Assembly: GCA_965644295.1 (NCBI GenBank)
Contig: CBFFRP010000077.1
Coordinates: 1 to 64,000, forward strand
From: Paraphysomonas bandaiensis
Taxonomy: Eukaryota > Chrysophyceae
DNA length: 64,000 nt
Direction: 5' to 3'
Shown here one piece after another: positions 30,506-41,450 of the stretch (position 1 is its first letter; each line of letters begins with the position of its first letter). The position numbers and the translations under genes were made by a program. The notes under the pieces were generated by a model. That model did no database searches and was not told the DNA's origin. It was given only the letters and a program-made list of their open reading frames with translations.

Positions 30506-31474
30506 CTATAACCAAATCAATTCACGCTTCCTTCTGGCAACAGAATGATGAACAATAAGGTCACGACGTAGCTCATAGTGTGTAGTCTGCACTTCTTCTT
30601 CGATATGATCTGCAATAAAAGGACGCAACATAGTTCCTTCTGCGACAGGTGTATTACCATTTCTTGCGCGATTCATTGCTCTGGTTTCCATTACTCTGCG
30701 CTGAGTACCATCGTACAGGTCATCGTACTCGTCATCTGGGTTTGATTCATTCCAGTCATACGCCTCTTCCCACCTCTTATCATATCCATCATAACTCAGC
30801 AATATGTTATGCAGAATGCAACTTGTAAAGAAGACATTATCAATTTGGTCTTTGCTATGAAGTTCAATTGCATTGCACAAAAGACGAAATCGCTTCTTCA
30901 AAATGCCGAATACATCTTCAACATCTTTACGCACAGACTCTAAATTGCAGCTCCAGCTTGCCGTCTTCTCGCAACTGGTATGTTTTAGAGGACACTGCAA
31001 ACAACGCCATTTATGGTAACCCCCATCACAAATTAAATAATAGCCTCTGTGAGTGGTCAAACTACCATCCTCATTGTATAGCTGGAATTCCTTATTGCTA
31101 TATAAGCCATCATCTTTAATATTCATAACATGTCCATCATATCGCACTATCGTTTTATCGTTTCTTGCACCATAATGACTCGTTGTACAGGATAAAATGC
31201 GCTTTGTATGGTCTACGCAGCACTCATATGCGAGAGTGGGATACCCTTCCTTTCCTTTACAAGACGATCTCAAAGGAAAAGGACATTTGTCCCACCTAAT
31301 GTGTACACAGTCTATAGAGCCAATAGCCCCAGGAAAGCCAAGGATGCGGTATATTCTTTCCACCTTCTTTATTTCCTCGTCACTCCGAGGTGGTTTAATG
31401 AAGATATCGTAAAATGCTTGCGCAAACTTTTCACAGAAATCATGGAAAAACGTTCTTACAGTTTCTTCGTGCAT
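30506..31474 (-). pseudogene. Harbinger transposase (DDE_Tnp_4)
   Basis: 322 open residues with the DDE triad in family context: D55 in GSIDCVHIRW, D150 in LICDGGYHKW, E186 in VRKDVEDVFGILKKRF, then SCILHNILL. Coding continues upstream of 31474 in the same frame (FGERGDLKTGTVRQEPIGA) until a stop near 31600, where another frame takes over. So the N-terminus is probably frameshifted. It would cut and paste the element and its MITEs via GGCCGTTCC ends. The catalytic domain looks intact and the start does not. Confidence 0.8.
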
Positions 31475-31878
31475 CGCTCCAATCGGTTCTTGCCTTACGG
31501 TTCCTGTTTTTAAATCTCCTCTCTCTCCGAAGTTTACTCTTGATCTTCTTCGTCGGATGAAACCACTCCAGCATAATCTTACTGCAGCGTCGTCTCCTCT
31601 TCATACGTTCGAAAGCATTGAACAAACGTGTCATGTTATTCCTGTCTCCCACTGCTCATAATAATGACACTATATATGTCACATTAAATGACAACACTGC
31701 TTGATTTGAACATTTGAATTCAACCCAGGCTATACAGGTGTATACGTGGCTGTATATACTATTTTGATGCGAGATGGAATGGCACATCAAAAGTCAAAAT
31801 CCACCGAAATCCACAAAAATATTGATTTCACATCAAAATAATTATTTTGATTTTGACATGTCCTAAGGAACGGCCTAA

Positions 31879-32142
31879 AATCCTAGATTTTTGGTGTGAT
31901 GCTGTTGCAGGAAGATAAAAGTTGCAAAGAGAGCATTGCGCATTGCACCACCAACGTGTTTGCACAACCAACGTTGTGTTTGTTGCAGCACTCTGCTGTG
32001 CAATATAGCACTCACACTGCACTTTTTTTAGTCAATAGTCCATAGTTTAATGACCTCATGTGGATAATGGTGCAAATTGGTGTTGATACAATTTAGAGTT
32101 AATTTGAGTAATTATATCTTGTATTCATATTTCTCTCCAATT
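31879..32142 (+). promoter_or_regulatory. Upstream region of the coiled-coil gene
   Basis: Only 264 bp separate the Harbinger element from the start codon at 32143, so the transposon replaced or displaced whatever lay upstream. No core promoter motif is certain. Confidence 0.4.
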
Positions 32143-34194
32143 ATGAGTGATGAAGACAGTATCCCGACAGAGCCGCTGCTCTGTAAGCCAGGAGGAGTTC
32201 AGTCGTTGCGTACCCTGGCACACTATCGCAGCGACACCTCTGGAGGGACCTCACTGGAACCCAGAGTGTTTGATGATGTCTATGGCTCTAACCCTGTTGT
32301 AACTAGTTTAATTCAACCCCCTCAAGATGACGAGGAGGAGCTAGTCGGTGGTAGCAGCCTGCAACTCGAGCCTGAATTTCAGAATGCGTCAGTCAAATTT
32401 ATTGATTTGGATTCTGATTTGAGTGAGATATTTTCCACTGGGATGCGAGCAAAGCACAGTGCATCTCAAGAGCAGGAAACTGGACACGAACCTGACTTAG
32501 AAATAGAAGCCATGAAGGTCAATATTGCACAGCTCCAGCTTGACAACGCGCGATTACTAGAAGACAACCTTATGCTAGATGCTGAGAAAGAAAAAACGAA
32601 AAAATTACGAGGTGAAATTGATTCTCTCAAGGAAGAGATCAAGGCGCTCCAGTACGAGGTCCGGAGTAAAGATGATCAAGTAAGTATTATTTACCACCAT
32701 CTGGCTTCATTTAAAGTGTTACCTTTTTGCGAAGTTGAAGCGGATGGAACACAGTCGCAACATGTTGCTTGGTAAAGTTGGTGAATCGGATAGTACTCGA
32801 ATGGAGAAGGTGGCGCTGGAAAATGACATCGAAATCCTGCGGACAGAGAACTCGGAGCTGCGCAGAAAACTCAATGACTCAGAGAGGCTCACAGAATCTC
32901 ATCAAATTGAAGTTGGCATACTTAAGGAAGATCTTAGATCCCTTCAAAGTGATATGGACCGTGCGAGGATGGAGTATGAGTCAAAGTGTCGTGAACTTTC
33001 GAGTTTCCGTGAAAGTGAGCGGGGTGCGCTGAAATGGGAAGAACAGGCCAAACGATCCGATGAGCAAATACGGGCATTGCAAAGTGAGGCATTAGATCGA
33101 CTGCAGGCGGAATCTAGACTCAAGACTGAACTATCTGCGGCAGATGCTCGATGTGCTCAACTAGAGAGTGAGAATGCGTCTTTGAGAAGGCGTGTCATGG
33201 ATACTGCTGAGACAAGAGACAGAGAGGTTTCCCAGTATCAGTCCCGAGTTATATCTCTCGAGGGGGAGATCAGAGGTCTCTCAGATGATCTTGTGCGGGC
33301 ACGGCGAGCTGCGGAGGTACACAGCGCTAGCAACAGAATGGAGCCAACTTACTACACCCCCACAGCGGTAAATTACTATGCCGCACCTCCGGTCCCTGAC
33401 ATGCGACAGGCCAACCCCAGCAGCTATGGGGTAAGCAGAACTACAGGGGCTAGAGATGACTACCAGCACGACCACAACGCCACTCGGAGTCGTTACTGCT
33501 CATTGCCTGGAGGTCTAACTGATAGATACTTGGACCCTCCTTTGGACGCCAAGCAGGGAGAATTATATGCCCCAACAACCAAAAGTAGTCAGACAGCTGG
33601 AAAAGTGTCAACTCATTCCTTACGAGGAGCCCTGGTCCATTCCTTGGATGTAGACAGAGACGTTGGTACGGGCATAGAAAGATCTCGAGACAATAGTCAC
33701 CATGAGGCTATGTCTGGGAGGGCACCAGTCACACGGTCACTGGCTTCTCTGATTGGTGGAGGCGGGGTAGGTAACAAGTCCGTGCCATCTGTGAAAAATG
33801 TACCAAACAAGCCTAGAGGAGCGGGAGTGTCTCCGTTTGCTACTGAAGCCACTAGTGATGCACTGAGATCATTTGAGGAAATGGAGCGAGAACTAACATC
33901 TTATATGACAGAGAAGACCGCATTGGAGGAAGAATTAGCCAGGTAGCAGAGATTGTAGAGGGTGTTCACAATGAAATGCTGATGTATATGAGGCGTATTA
34001 GTAACTTTCTCCCTTGATATTATTCTGTGATATAAGGGATTTATGTGTTAATGTGATTGTTGTCTAGGTTACATCAAAGAGGAGGTCGGACCCTTAAAGA
34101 CAGAACTCGCACGACACAAGTCGAAGGACGTCTCGGAGACCTTAGCAAAGACATTGCCAGAATAAGACGGGATTTAGCTACAAAACCTAGTTAG
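32143..34194 (+). CDS. Coiled-coil protein, 3 exons, 623 residues
   Basis: Exons 32143-32679, 32735-33942 and 34068-34194. The introns are 55 nt (GTAAGT..GCGAAG) and 125 nt (GTAGCA..TGTCTAG), and frame is kept. The N-terminal 120 residues are acidic and low complexity (MSDEDSIPTEPLL). Long heptad-rich coiled coils follow (about residues 120-390), then a Ser/Gly/Tyr-rich linker. The C-terminus is a helical module: MTEKTALEEELAR joined to LHQRGGRTLKDRTRTTQVE and GRLGDLSKDIARIRRDL. Such a short conserved-looking C-terminal helix after coiled coils is common in centrosomal and basal-body proteins, but I do not recognise the family and claim no function. The second exon alone would end at TAG after EELAR, and the third exon is supported by the splice sites and the helical continuation. 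Confidence 0.7.
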
Positions 34195-34429
34195 TTTCTT
34201 TTATCTGGTGAATGTATAATGTATTTTAATGTTAGAATATGTATGATAATGTTGTAATATGTGACGAAAACGATAAACTAGCTCAGTTCAGCTAGCAGCT
34301 GACTAGAATCGAATGTAACTCTTGTCATAGTATATGGAATTAAAAATAACATTCGATGCAGGTGTACTTGTTTTGTAGTATATACCTAACGGTAGCTTCG
34401 GAATTCTTGTATTCATTTAGGATGAGGTA
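34195..34429. other. Tail-to-tail intergenic spacer
   Basis: Lies between the coiled-coil gene (plus) and a terminal exon on minus. It must hold both 3' UTRs. No repeat seen. Confidence 0.4.
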
Positions 34430-34608
34430 TTACATATGAAATATATATCTCCCATCTGAGATACTAAGATCATCGGCATCATCCAAACCAAAAGCAAAGC
34501 CTATAGCTTTAATTTGCTCTTCACTAGCATTGGCAATGGATGGATCTAATCCTCCTAACATTAACCTGAGAGTCGTTTTTACTGACTCCAAGTTAGAAGA
34601 CTTTCTAT
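34430..34608 (-). CDS. Terminal exon of an unknown gene, cut by a Copia LTR
   Basis: The minus strand reads NLESVKTTLRLMLGGLDPSI, EEQIKAIGFAFGLDDADD and ends DGRYIFHM-stop at 34430. This is a compositionally normal, acidic helical C-terminus, unlike the transposon debris around it. The Copia LTR starts at 34609, and open codons to its right are LTR sequence. Either an acceptor lies near 34608 or the gene was truncated by the insertion. No family recognised. Confidence 0.42.
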
Positions 34609-34878
34609 TAGGATTCTGCTTAATACAAGATTGTATCTGTGAGTTATAATGTTCAACGAAATATATCATGAACTGAAATTAGAGAGAGTATCTGTTGAAG
34701 ATACGTAATAGTCATCATAACATCGTCATTATCAGTTACACTTCTAACTATTCCGTTGTGTATATGATAGTTATGTTTTATATTGTCATTCTTAATTCTC
34801 ACTCTATCGTTTTCATTACTTTACACTCTAATAATCACAACATTGTTTTACTATTACTAAGATCAATCCTTTATTTGG
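34609..34878 (+). repeat. Copia 5' LTR (family of 3497 and 4498)
   Basis: Starts TATTAGGATTCTGC, ends CCTTTATT before TGGTAGCGAGATG. About 270 bp. The longest copy of this LTR family in the window. Confidence 0.7.
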
Positions 34879-35057
34879 TAGCGAGATGTCAGTTAAAGTT
34901 ACAAGTTACGACTCAACCGACTCGGATTCGACAACCGACAAGCGAAAAGACTCAATGCCGAAATTCGATGCGAAGAACTTCTCCAGGTGGCAGATGAAGT
35001 GCCGTGCATGGTTCTATCGTTTATACTCTACAGAACGATCACCCAATTGAGCCTGAC
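34879..35057 (+). pseudogene. Copia primer site and gag start, truncated
   Basis: The primer site TGGTAGCGAGA is followed by the same gag start as at 4483 (MSVKVTSYDSTDSDS, then FDAKNFSRWQ). It is lost after about 50 codons, with a small deletion near 35020. Breaks off at about 35057. Confidence 0.65.
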
Positions 35058-36177
35058 GTTGTGTGCCCGCTGGCCGACGTTTTAAGTTTATAAGACTGCA
35101 TTGTACAACAGCTTTTTCTTTTGCAATTGCGACTGCTGTTCACGGTTTGTGTGCGGCCAGTAAAAAGAAAAGTTATATAATAAATTTACTTCACTTTTAG
35201 TGCTGAATACACTTAGGAGTGTATTGATTATTGTAGTGTGTAGAGTAGTTAGTAAGTTAGTAATATAATCTATGTTGAAAGATGGACCCGCAAGAGTTAA
35301 TAAATGTAATGAATCAACGTTTTCGACCAAATGGAGCAAAGATTGCGCCAGGAATTTAATAAACGCTTTGATGAGCAACGCCAGGATACCAATGAGCTCA
35401 AACAATCGGTAGAGGGACTTCAAGAATCCAACCAGCAGCTTGTACATTCTAATCAGCAGCTTGGAGAGCGAGTTTCAGCATTGGAGGAGAGACGATCTCG
35501 TAGAAGTTCTCCTGCAGTATCAGTAGTTGGTGAAGAGCAAGCTCCAGTTCCTGCGGCACAGAATATATCAGATATTCAAATTGAAGTCTAAATCATCTAG
35601 TGATGAAGAGCGTCGAACAGAAGTAGCTGTTTCCGAGGATTAGAAACCAGTGAATGATACTTTAGCAGAACGAGATGTTTGTGTTGCGAATCAGCCCTTG
35701 AATATTAATATTGAAAGTTTTAATTCTACCAGAGTGGAATCATTGTTGGAACAAGTTACTGTTGTTCAAATTGAGGATTGTGAGATCGAAAAGTCTTCGG
35801 AAATTTATTTATAGAGGATTCGGAATTTGTCGAAGAGGAAGCTTTGATTTCTGTTGCTGATTCTCAAGTCATTCCACTGTGTGAACCTTTAATTGAAGAA
35901 CTTGGACATCTAGAATTTGTTTCTGAGGAGTCGGAATCTACACAAGAGAATGACTCAGATGTTGTTGTATGTTCTGTTGTTATGACTGTAGATAGATGTT
36001 GTTTCAGTGAATCAACCTTCACTTGAAAAAACCTCTCTCTGCCAATGACGATATTGACTGTGATACAACTTTTATGCCAATTCTACAGTTAGCCATATCG
36101 AATGCTGTGGTTATTCCCTTAAGCTATCTTCTTGTCATGCCAGGACGAATTATGGGAGAGCATTTGATGTTGTTGAG
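35058..36177 (+). pseudogene. LTR-retrotransposon leader and gag-like remnant
   Basis: After an AT-rich leader, MDPQELINVMNQRF starts at 35283. A shifted frame then gives a Gln/Glu coiled coil (EQRLRQEFNKRFDEQRQDT). Further broken acidic frames run to about 36030. The layout resembles a Ty3-type gag N-terminus, but no capsid or zinc knuckle is seen. The LINE lies directly on its right. Confidence 0.4.
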
Positions 36178-39100
36178 TTATATAAAAGATCTGATTATTA
36201 CATTAGAGAACTTGTTGCATTTAACTATCTATTACTCTAGACTAGTGGTAACACAGGTTATGAAATGCTCAGTTATCTCGGGACTGCTTGTGCATTGCTG
36301 CAAGCACCTTGGTGCAACCATCCCTTGTTTTACGTTTAGTCTGGTGGTCTTCCTTTGGGTAGTGTGTCTAGTGTTCCAGATCCGCATGCGAGCCGGGGTG
36401 CAGGGGGTGACGTGCCATTCTGTGAATGTGTGTCAGCGGGGGTTTCGGGATTACTAGTTGGGGTTCTGTCGGAAATGAGTGTCGTCTGCCTCCGGATTGG
36501 GTGGGCAGGCCTGCGTTGAGGACGAGGTCTCGTGCGGGGCACGGCTCTGGGGGTGGATGTTACTTTAAGTAGTTGGAGGATCGTCGGGTTGGTGGTAGGG
36601 TGTGTGCGACGTGGTTGTACGCTGGCATGAGTCGAGGGTGGTGTCATTGTTGTCGCATCTGTACACTGTGAAATCTACAGCCTCTGTTTTTAAGCATGTT
36701 TATTCCTCCATTGTAGAGAGGGAGCAGAACTTTGGTGACGGATTTTTCGAGCTTATGGAACTGATGGTCGTGTAGCGAGGTGGAGATGTTGTGTCCGAAA
36801 GCATTTGCCAGTTGCGAGAGGCTGTTAGTTGTCCAGTCCAGTATCTCTCAACTTGGGGTGTGGTGGGATCCCATGCTGCCCTCGCCATTCTTTGTAGGGC
36901 AGTGTGGAGCCAGGGGATGGGTTGTCGTTGCCCATGGAGTTTGGTAAGCTGGGTTTGTTGTGTGTGGAAGGCATGTTCACGTATTTGGGCGATCTCAGGG
37001 TGTGGACATTGGAGAGGAGCATATACGCCATGATGTCCAAATTGTGGTCACAGTCTGTACATTTGGCTGCTGTTGTGAGTTCGTCTCCATGTTTGCCCTT
37101 GGCTCTATTTCTGCCCATCGCGTAGGATTTATCCCAGACGTATGCGGTTTCGCGGATGCGGTCATGGAATGGGACATAACAGTTGGAAGAATTATTGGTC
37201 TTGAGGGGATGAAGTCTGTGTGGAAGCCTGGTGCCGCTGCGTGTCCAGTACTGCGAGTCTCGGCTTGCACTTGTGGGGTACGTGCCGTCCCGCGTGAGGA
37301 TATACAGTATTGTTGGAGGCCCCATTGGTGTTGGAGTTCGGTGACGTCCCCTAGCATGGGTCCGCAGTCGGTGTGGAGGAATTTGTCATATCTTCTCCAT
37401 TGCCATTGGCCGGCAGTGAGGAATTCGTTGATGAGATGTGTGACCTCAGTTGTGACAACGTTGTAGTTTGTGCCGCCTAGTATTTTGTCGATCGCCGACC
37501 ACTCCCCACTGGCGGCAGCGTCAGCTATGTAAATGCCATAGTCATTGTAGGTCCATTTGTTCCGATCTTGTGTTCGTCGTTCTGGATGAGAGCGGACCCA
37601 TCGGATTGGCCGCTGTCGATGATTTTCTGTGGCGAGGCATTCATAGAAGATGCCCTGGGGCTTTGTACCGAGGGCTCGCCGCCGACGAGAGAGAGCTTCT
37701 GTGGTTCGTGTTTGTACTGCTTGGCAGTCGGTGCACATAGGTACGGTGGGGGATACGAGTTTCGAGAACGTGAGGGCTGCTGACATTGCCAGGGTCTCGT
37801 ATGTGTATGGGGTTAGCCCGGGTAGGGTTTGCTTGGGGGCTGTAAGTCGAAGGATTTTGGTTATTCCTGTGCTCCAGTTGGTTTTGGGCGGAAGCCAGAC
37901 GATTGCTGCCCCCCCGTTGTGCGTTTCGGGCTGCGTGTGAGAGTCACCTAGTAGATGAGCAGGAGAGAGATTAGTGCGAGTGAAAAAACCATCGGTGAAG
38001 ATGGCTTGAAATCGTGTGGGTGATTGTCGTGTAGTTGGAGTTGAGATTGGACCCTGTCGGTGGTTTCTCGGAATTGGGGCGTGGCCGGAGATGGGGGCTG
38101 CAGTCGAATTCCGAGCTGTTGTCCCCATTGGACCAGGCTAGTGATGTACAGGTCGATGTCTGGGTGATTGTGGTCGTGACGTTGTAAGATGGATATTATG
38201 GCTCGCTTGGGTTCCCCTCCAAGGGTGATGGCCCTTTGCAGTGTGTGCTACTTTTGGGTCTGGGCACAGGTGGAGAACTTACGCAAGCCAAGTCCTTTAT
38301 ATTTCGTAGGTAGATAGATGAGGGCTGTGGGGTAGCCTGGGGGTAGACGGAGGACTTTCCTGGCTGCTCGTGCAAGTAGTTTGTCTATGTCAAGGTATCT
38401 GTCGTACGTCCAGGAGGCTTTGGTGGCTTTGTAGAGTAGTGTCGGGAGTATTTGTGTGTTAAGCACTAAAAGTTTACAGTCTGGGGATGCACATTTGTCG
38501 CGAAGATGTGTTGCGGAAGTGGTGACGTAGTCGACACACCAGGCATGCGAGTCAACGTCTTTCGAGGAGAACGGGAGTAGGACACCGAGGTATTTGGTGG
38601 GGACTGTGGTGGCTCTAATTGGGATGTTGTGCGGGATTCAGTTCCAGTCTCTAATGGTTATGGTAGGCTCTGTTTCTAGCATGGCCTCAACTTCAAAGGG
38701 AGAACCTATTGCAATGCATTCCGTTTTGCCTATGGCTAGCTGAATTCCCGTGAATGCACAGAAGGAGGAGAGTCTATCGGCCTTCATCTGCGCGGTGGCA
38801 ATGGAGTTTGTTATTTGGGAGAGGTCGTCCGCGTACGCTTTGTCCTGACTGTCGTCATTAAGGTCAGACCAGCAGAGGATCATGTCGAAGATGACGATCC
38901 ATGCAACTGTGGACTCTGTTCCACCCTGTGTAACACCTCTGTCGGCGGAGAAGCCCATGTCGGGGTACCGGAGGAAGGAACCGTCGGATTGACTTAATTC
39001 CTCTAGGGTTTTGGGATCGATGTGGTCAGCCATATGTGTGGTGTCCAGATGTAGGTGCGCCCCTCGCAGTCTAGTTCGCTGAGCCATTTGATCGTGTCTT

Positions 39101-39190
39101 CTGGAACCCCAAGCCTCGCCCACGCGAGTTTGAGTAGATTAGGTGCAATGGAGTCGAAGGCTTTTAGGAAGTCCCAAAAGGTGCATAAAA
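36178..39190 (-). mobile_element. LINE with RT, RNase H and zinc-finger C-terminus (5'-truncated)
   Basis: Read from 39190 down: RT block FLKAFDSIAPNLL, LGVPEDTIKW, then DRGVTQGGTES and the catalytic AYADDLSQI (within 39123-38638). The thumb follows (TQILPTLLYKATKASW, 38466-38248). RNase H is in 38128-36995 (FTDGFF, YTYETLAM, TDCQAVQTR, IRWVRSHPE, Asp-rich exit). A CTDCDHNLDIMAY zinc-type motif, a Pro-rich tail and LPKGRPPD (about 36340) come next. The 3' end is GTAATAATCAGATCTTTT. It is broken by several frameshifts and truncated at 39190 inside RT, so endonuclease is missing. Its 3' end is the source of the stubs at 1477, 2985 and 44439. Confidence 0.8.
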
Positions 39191-41260
39191 TTCTATCAGC
39201 GTGTTCAGTAATATCATTGTTGTCATGTTATTCAATTTCATTTCAAAGATTGTTGCAAGAAGAATAATTTGATTGTGGAGTTAGTTGAAAAAGTTTCAAA
39301 CGTGTTACAGAGATCAAATGAAAGACTTGTCAGCAGATGTATGAATGATTTGTGGTGACATTGTTAATGAATGTTTCAAGTTGAAATCAGTTGTTCAATT
39401 TACATTTTATTCAATTTATGGTCAGTTGCTTTTTTGGATCTTTTGATTTTGTGCAGTTTGTATTGACTGAGTTTAGTTTGTATTGACTGAGTTTAAATAT
39501 TTATTATGATGAAAGCTTGAATCGACTGAGAGTAGATTACGTTTGAGAGAGGTTGATTTGAATACTCATTGTTCTTTATCAAGAATTATCTTAGGTTAAT
39601 TGCTTTTCATTGATGCGTGGTATTGTTGTGATTCAAAATATGATGTGAGTAATGAAATCATCTATGCTCAATGGAGGGGTTGTTGAGTATGTTGCCTTTA
39701 GCCTGATCTATTTTGTTGTGTGTTGTACTCAAATATTACTTCAACATTTATTCAATTTGTGCAAGTGAAGTGCGATGTTTTGCAATGCGCAGATGTTATT
39801 GATTCCAATGGTTCAGTGCATAAAAAACTTTAATGGTTTTGTGTGATGTTTCGATGAGTTCTGTTCAATTGTATTATTATGCTTTCAAGAAAGTTATTCT
39901 TAAGATATTATTGTTGTATGACAAATCTATTGATGAGAAGACTTTGCTGAGAATGAGTTTCAATTGTGATGGCTATTAATAGTTGAATGTGTTGATGATA
40001 TTTTGCAACTCGTGATTCAATGGGAGTTCATAACGATGAGATCTTGTTGGGAGTAGTGGTTAAAAGTCTGTCATCATGTGAACAGTGTTTCATCGGTTGT
40101 ATTTTGTTCGCAAGAATGGTCGGATATACTTCTCATACGGTTGTGTCTTCAAAAACAAATGGGTCGAATGTAAAGGGAGTCTGTCACTTGAGTGAAACAA
40201 AATTCAATGTGGTGGTTATGAGAGTGAGTTGGTGATATATTATGAGGGAGAGACTGTTATTACTGTTCGAACTATTGTTGTCAGAACTATCAGATGCTAC
40301 GTTTTTGTGAGCAGCAAATTGATTCAAGGAATGCATCAATGTTTGTTACTGCATCGATCTAAGTAACTACGTGGGAATCAATGAGTCAAAATTCAATGTG
40401 GAAAACTCTGCAGCTAACTTGATGTTTTATGTAATTTCCAAGTTTTCTTTTCCATGTATGTGTTCAAAATGATTATCCACCAGTCCGTATATTGAGCCTG
40501 CTGTATCAATTCAACGAGTGAATGTTTTGGTTTCTTCCAAGTGGTCTCAAATTTCAACTGTATATATAAGTGGTAATTATCTACATCACGATGTAAATCA
40601 GTACTATGCTTTGTGAAAAAAGGTTTCATATTGATGAGTGAATGCTGGATGGAGTATTATTAATAAATAGTTATTCCGATGAAGTTGAAATAATATTCCA
40701 ATTGCTTATACTTCAGTTGCTTATCAATGTTAGCATACCATTGTGAGAGTGTGATAATGATATTGTAATTTTGAATTTGACGTGGATACGTTATGATGAG
40801 ATGTTTGGTTTCAGAAGAAGTGATTGAATGTTGCACCTCTATATATGTTTACTCATGATCGCCAAGTGTCAGTTTCAGATGTGTATCATGTTCAGTCCAA
40901 CTGTTGTGAGTTTCAATCAATGGTATGGGAACTGTGTCCGTACTTAAAATATTGTTAACACTGTTGAGAAATATTCATGGGGGTGGTCCAGATATACTGT
41001 TGAATTTTTCAAATAAATTGATATTGTTCAATATTTCTTCAAAACGTGGAATGAAAGGGAGATACACCAATCTAATCTGGATTTCTTTTAAACAGCTCTA
41101 TCTCAAGGAAAATTTTCTGAATGGAATAACAACTATCACCCTTGCTGACTACTGTATTATTCATTGCTACACCACTGCTATATCTGTTACCAAAGCCTCC
41201 TTCCTGTATTGTCGTCTATATTTAATAATATCTCTGTCATTATCTTACATTATGAAAGAG
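39191..41260. other. AT-rich decayed repeat, no gene
   Basis: Long stretch without sizeable open frames. About 40705-41170 matches 54985-55410 in the same orientation (for example GATGAGATGTTTGGTTTCAG and ATATACTGTTGAATTTTTCA). So it is part of a dispersed element of unknown class lying upstream of hAT remnants at both sites. Confidence 0.5.
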
Positions 41261-41450
41261 GTGCTGTTTCTTTCCTCTTGAAGTCAAGCTACAAGACTAA
41301 GTTCAGCTCAAACGTTTTCTGTTGGGAAAATCTGATGATGAAAAAGAAGCAGGCGTGGACTCACTGATGAGAAGAAACGAATCGCACAAAGAACAAAAGC
41401 GACTACTAAACCAACTAAGTACCGCCGCTTGAAGCATATTTACTCCACTA
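41261..41450 (+). pseudogene. hAT transposase remnant, first part
   Basis: Parallels 53830-54000 (shared AACGTTTTCTGTTGG and CCAACTAAGTACCGC). The reading frame LLNQLSTAA runs up to the TIR insertion at 41451. The coding continues at 43877. Multiple stops. Confidence 0.6.

Larger units (their letters stand above)
27214..31875 (-). mobile_element. PIF/Harbinger DNA transposon, complete ends, decayed genes
   Basis: Terminal inverted repeats begin GGCCGTTCCTTAGGACATGT and continue into CAAAATCAAAA. The 3-bp target TAA is duplicated at 27211-27213 and 31876-31878, the TWA target typical of this superfamily. Length is 4,662 bp. It carries an accessory gene on plus (28969-30254) and a DDE transposase on minus (31474-30506), the usual two-gene layout. 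Three smaller palindromic insertions sit in the left third. Stops and frameshifts indicate it is no longer autonomous. Confidence 0.9.
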
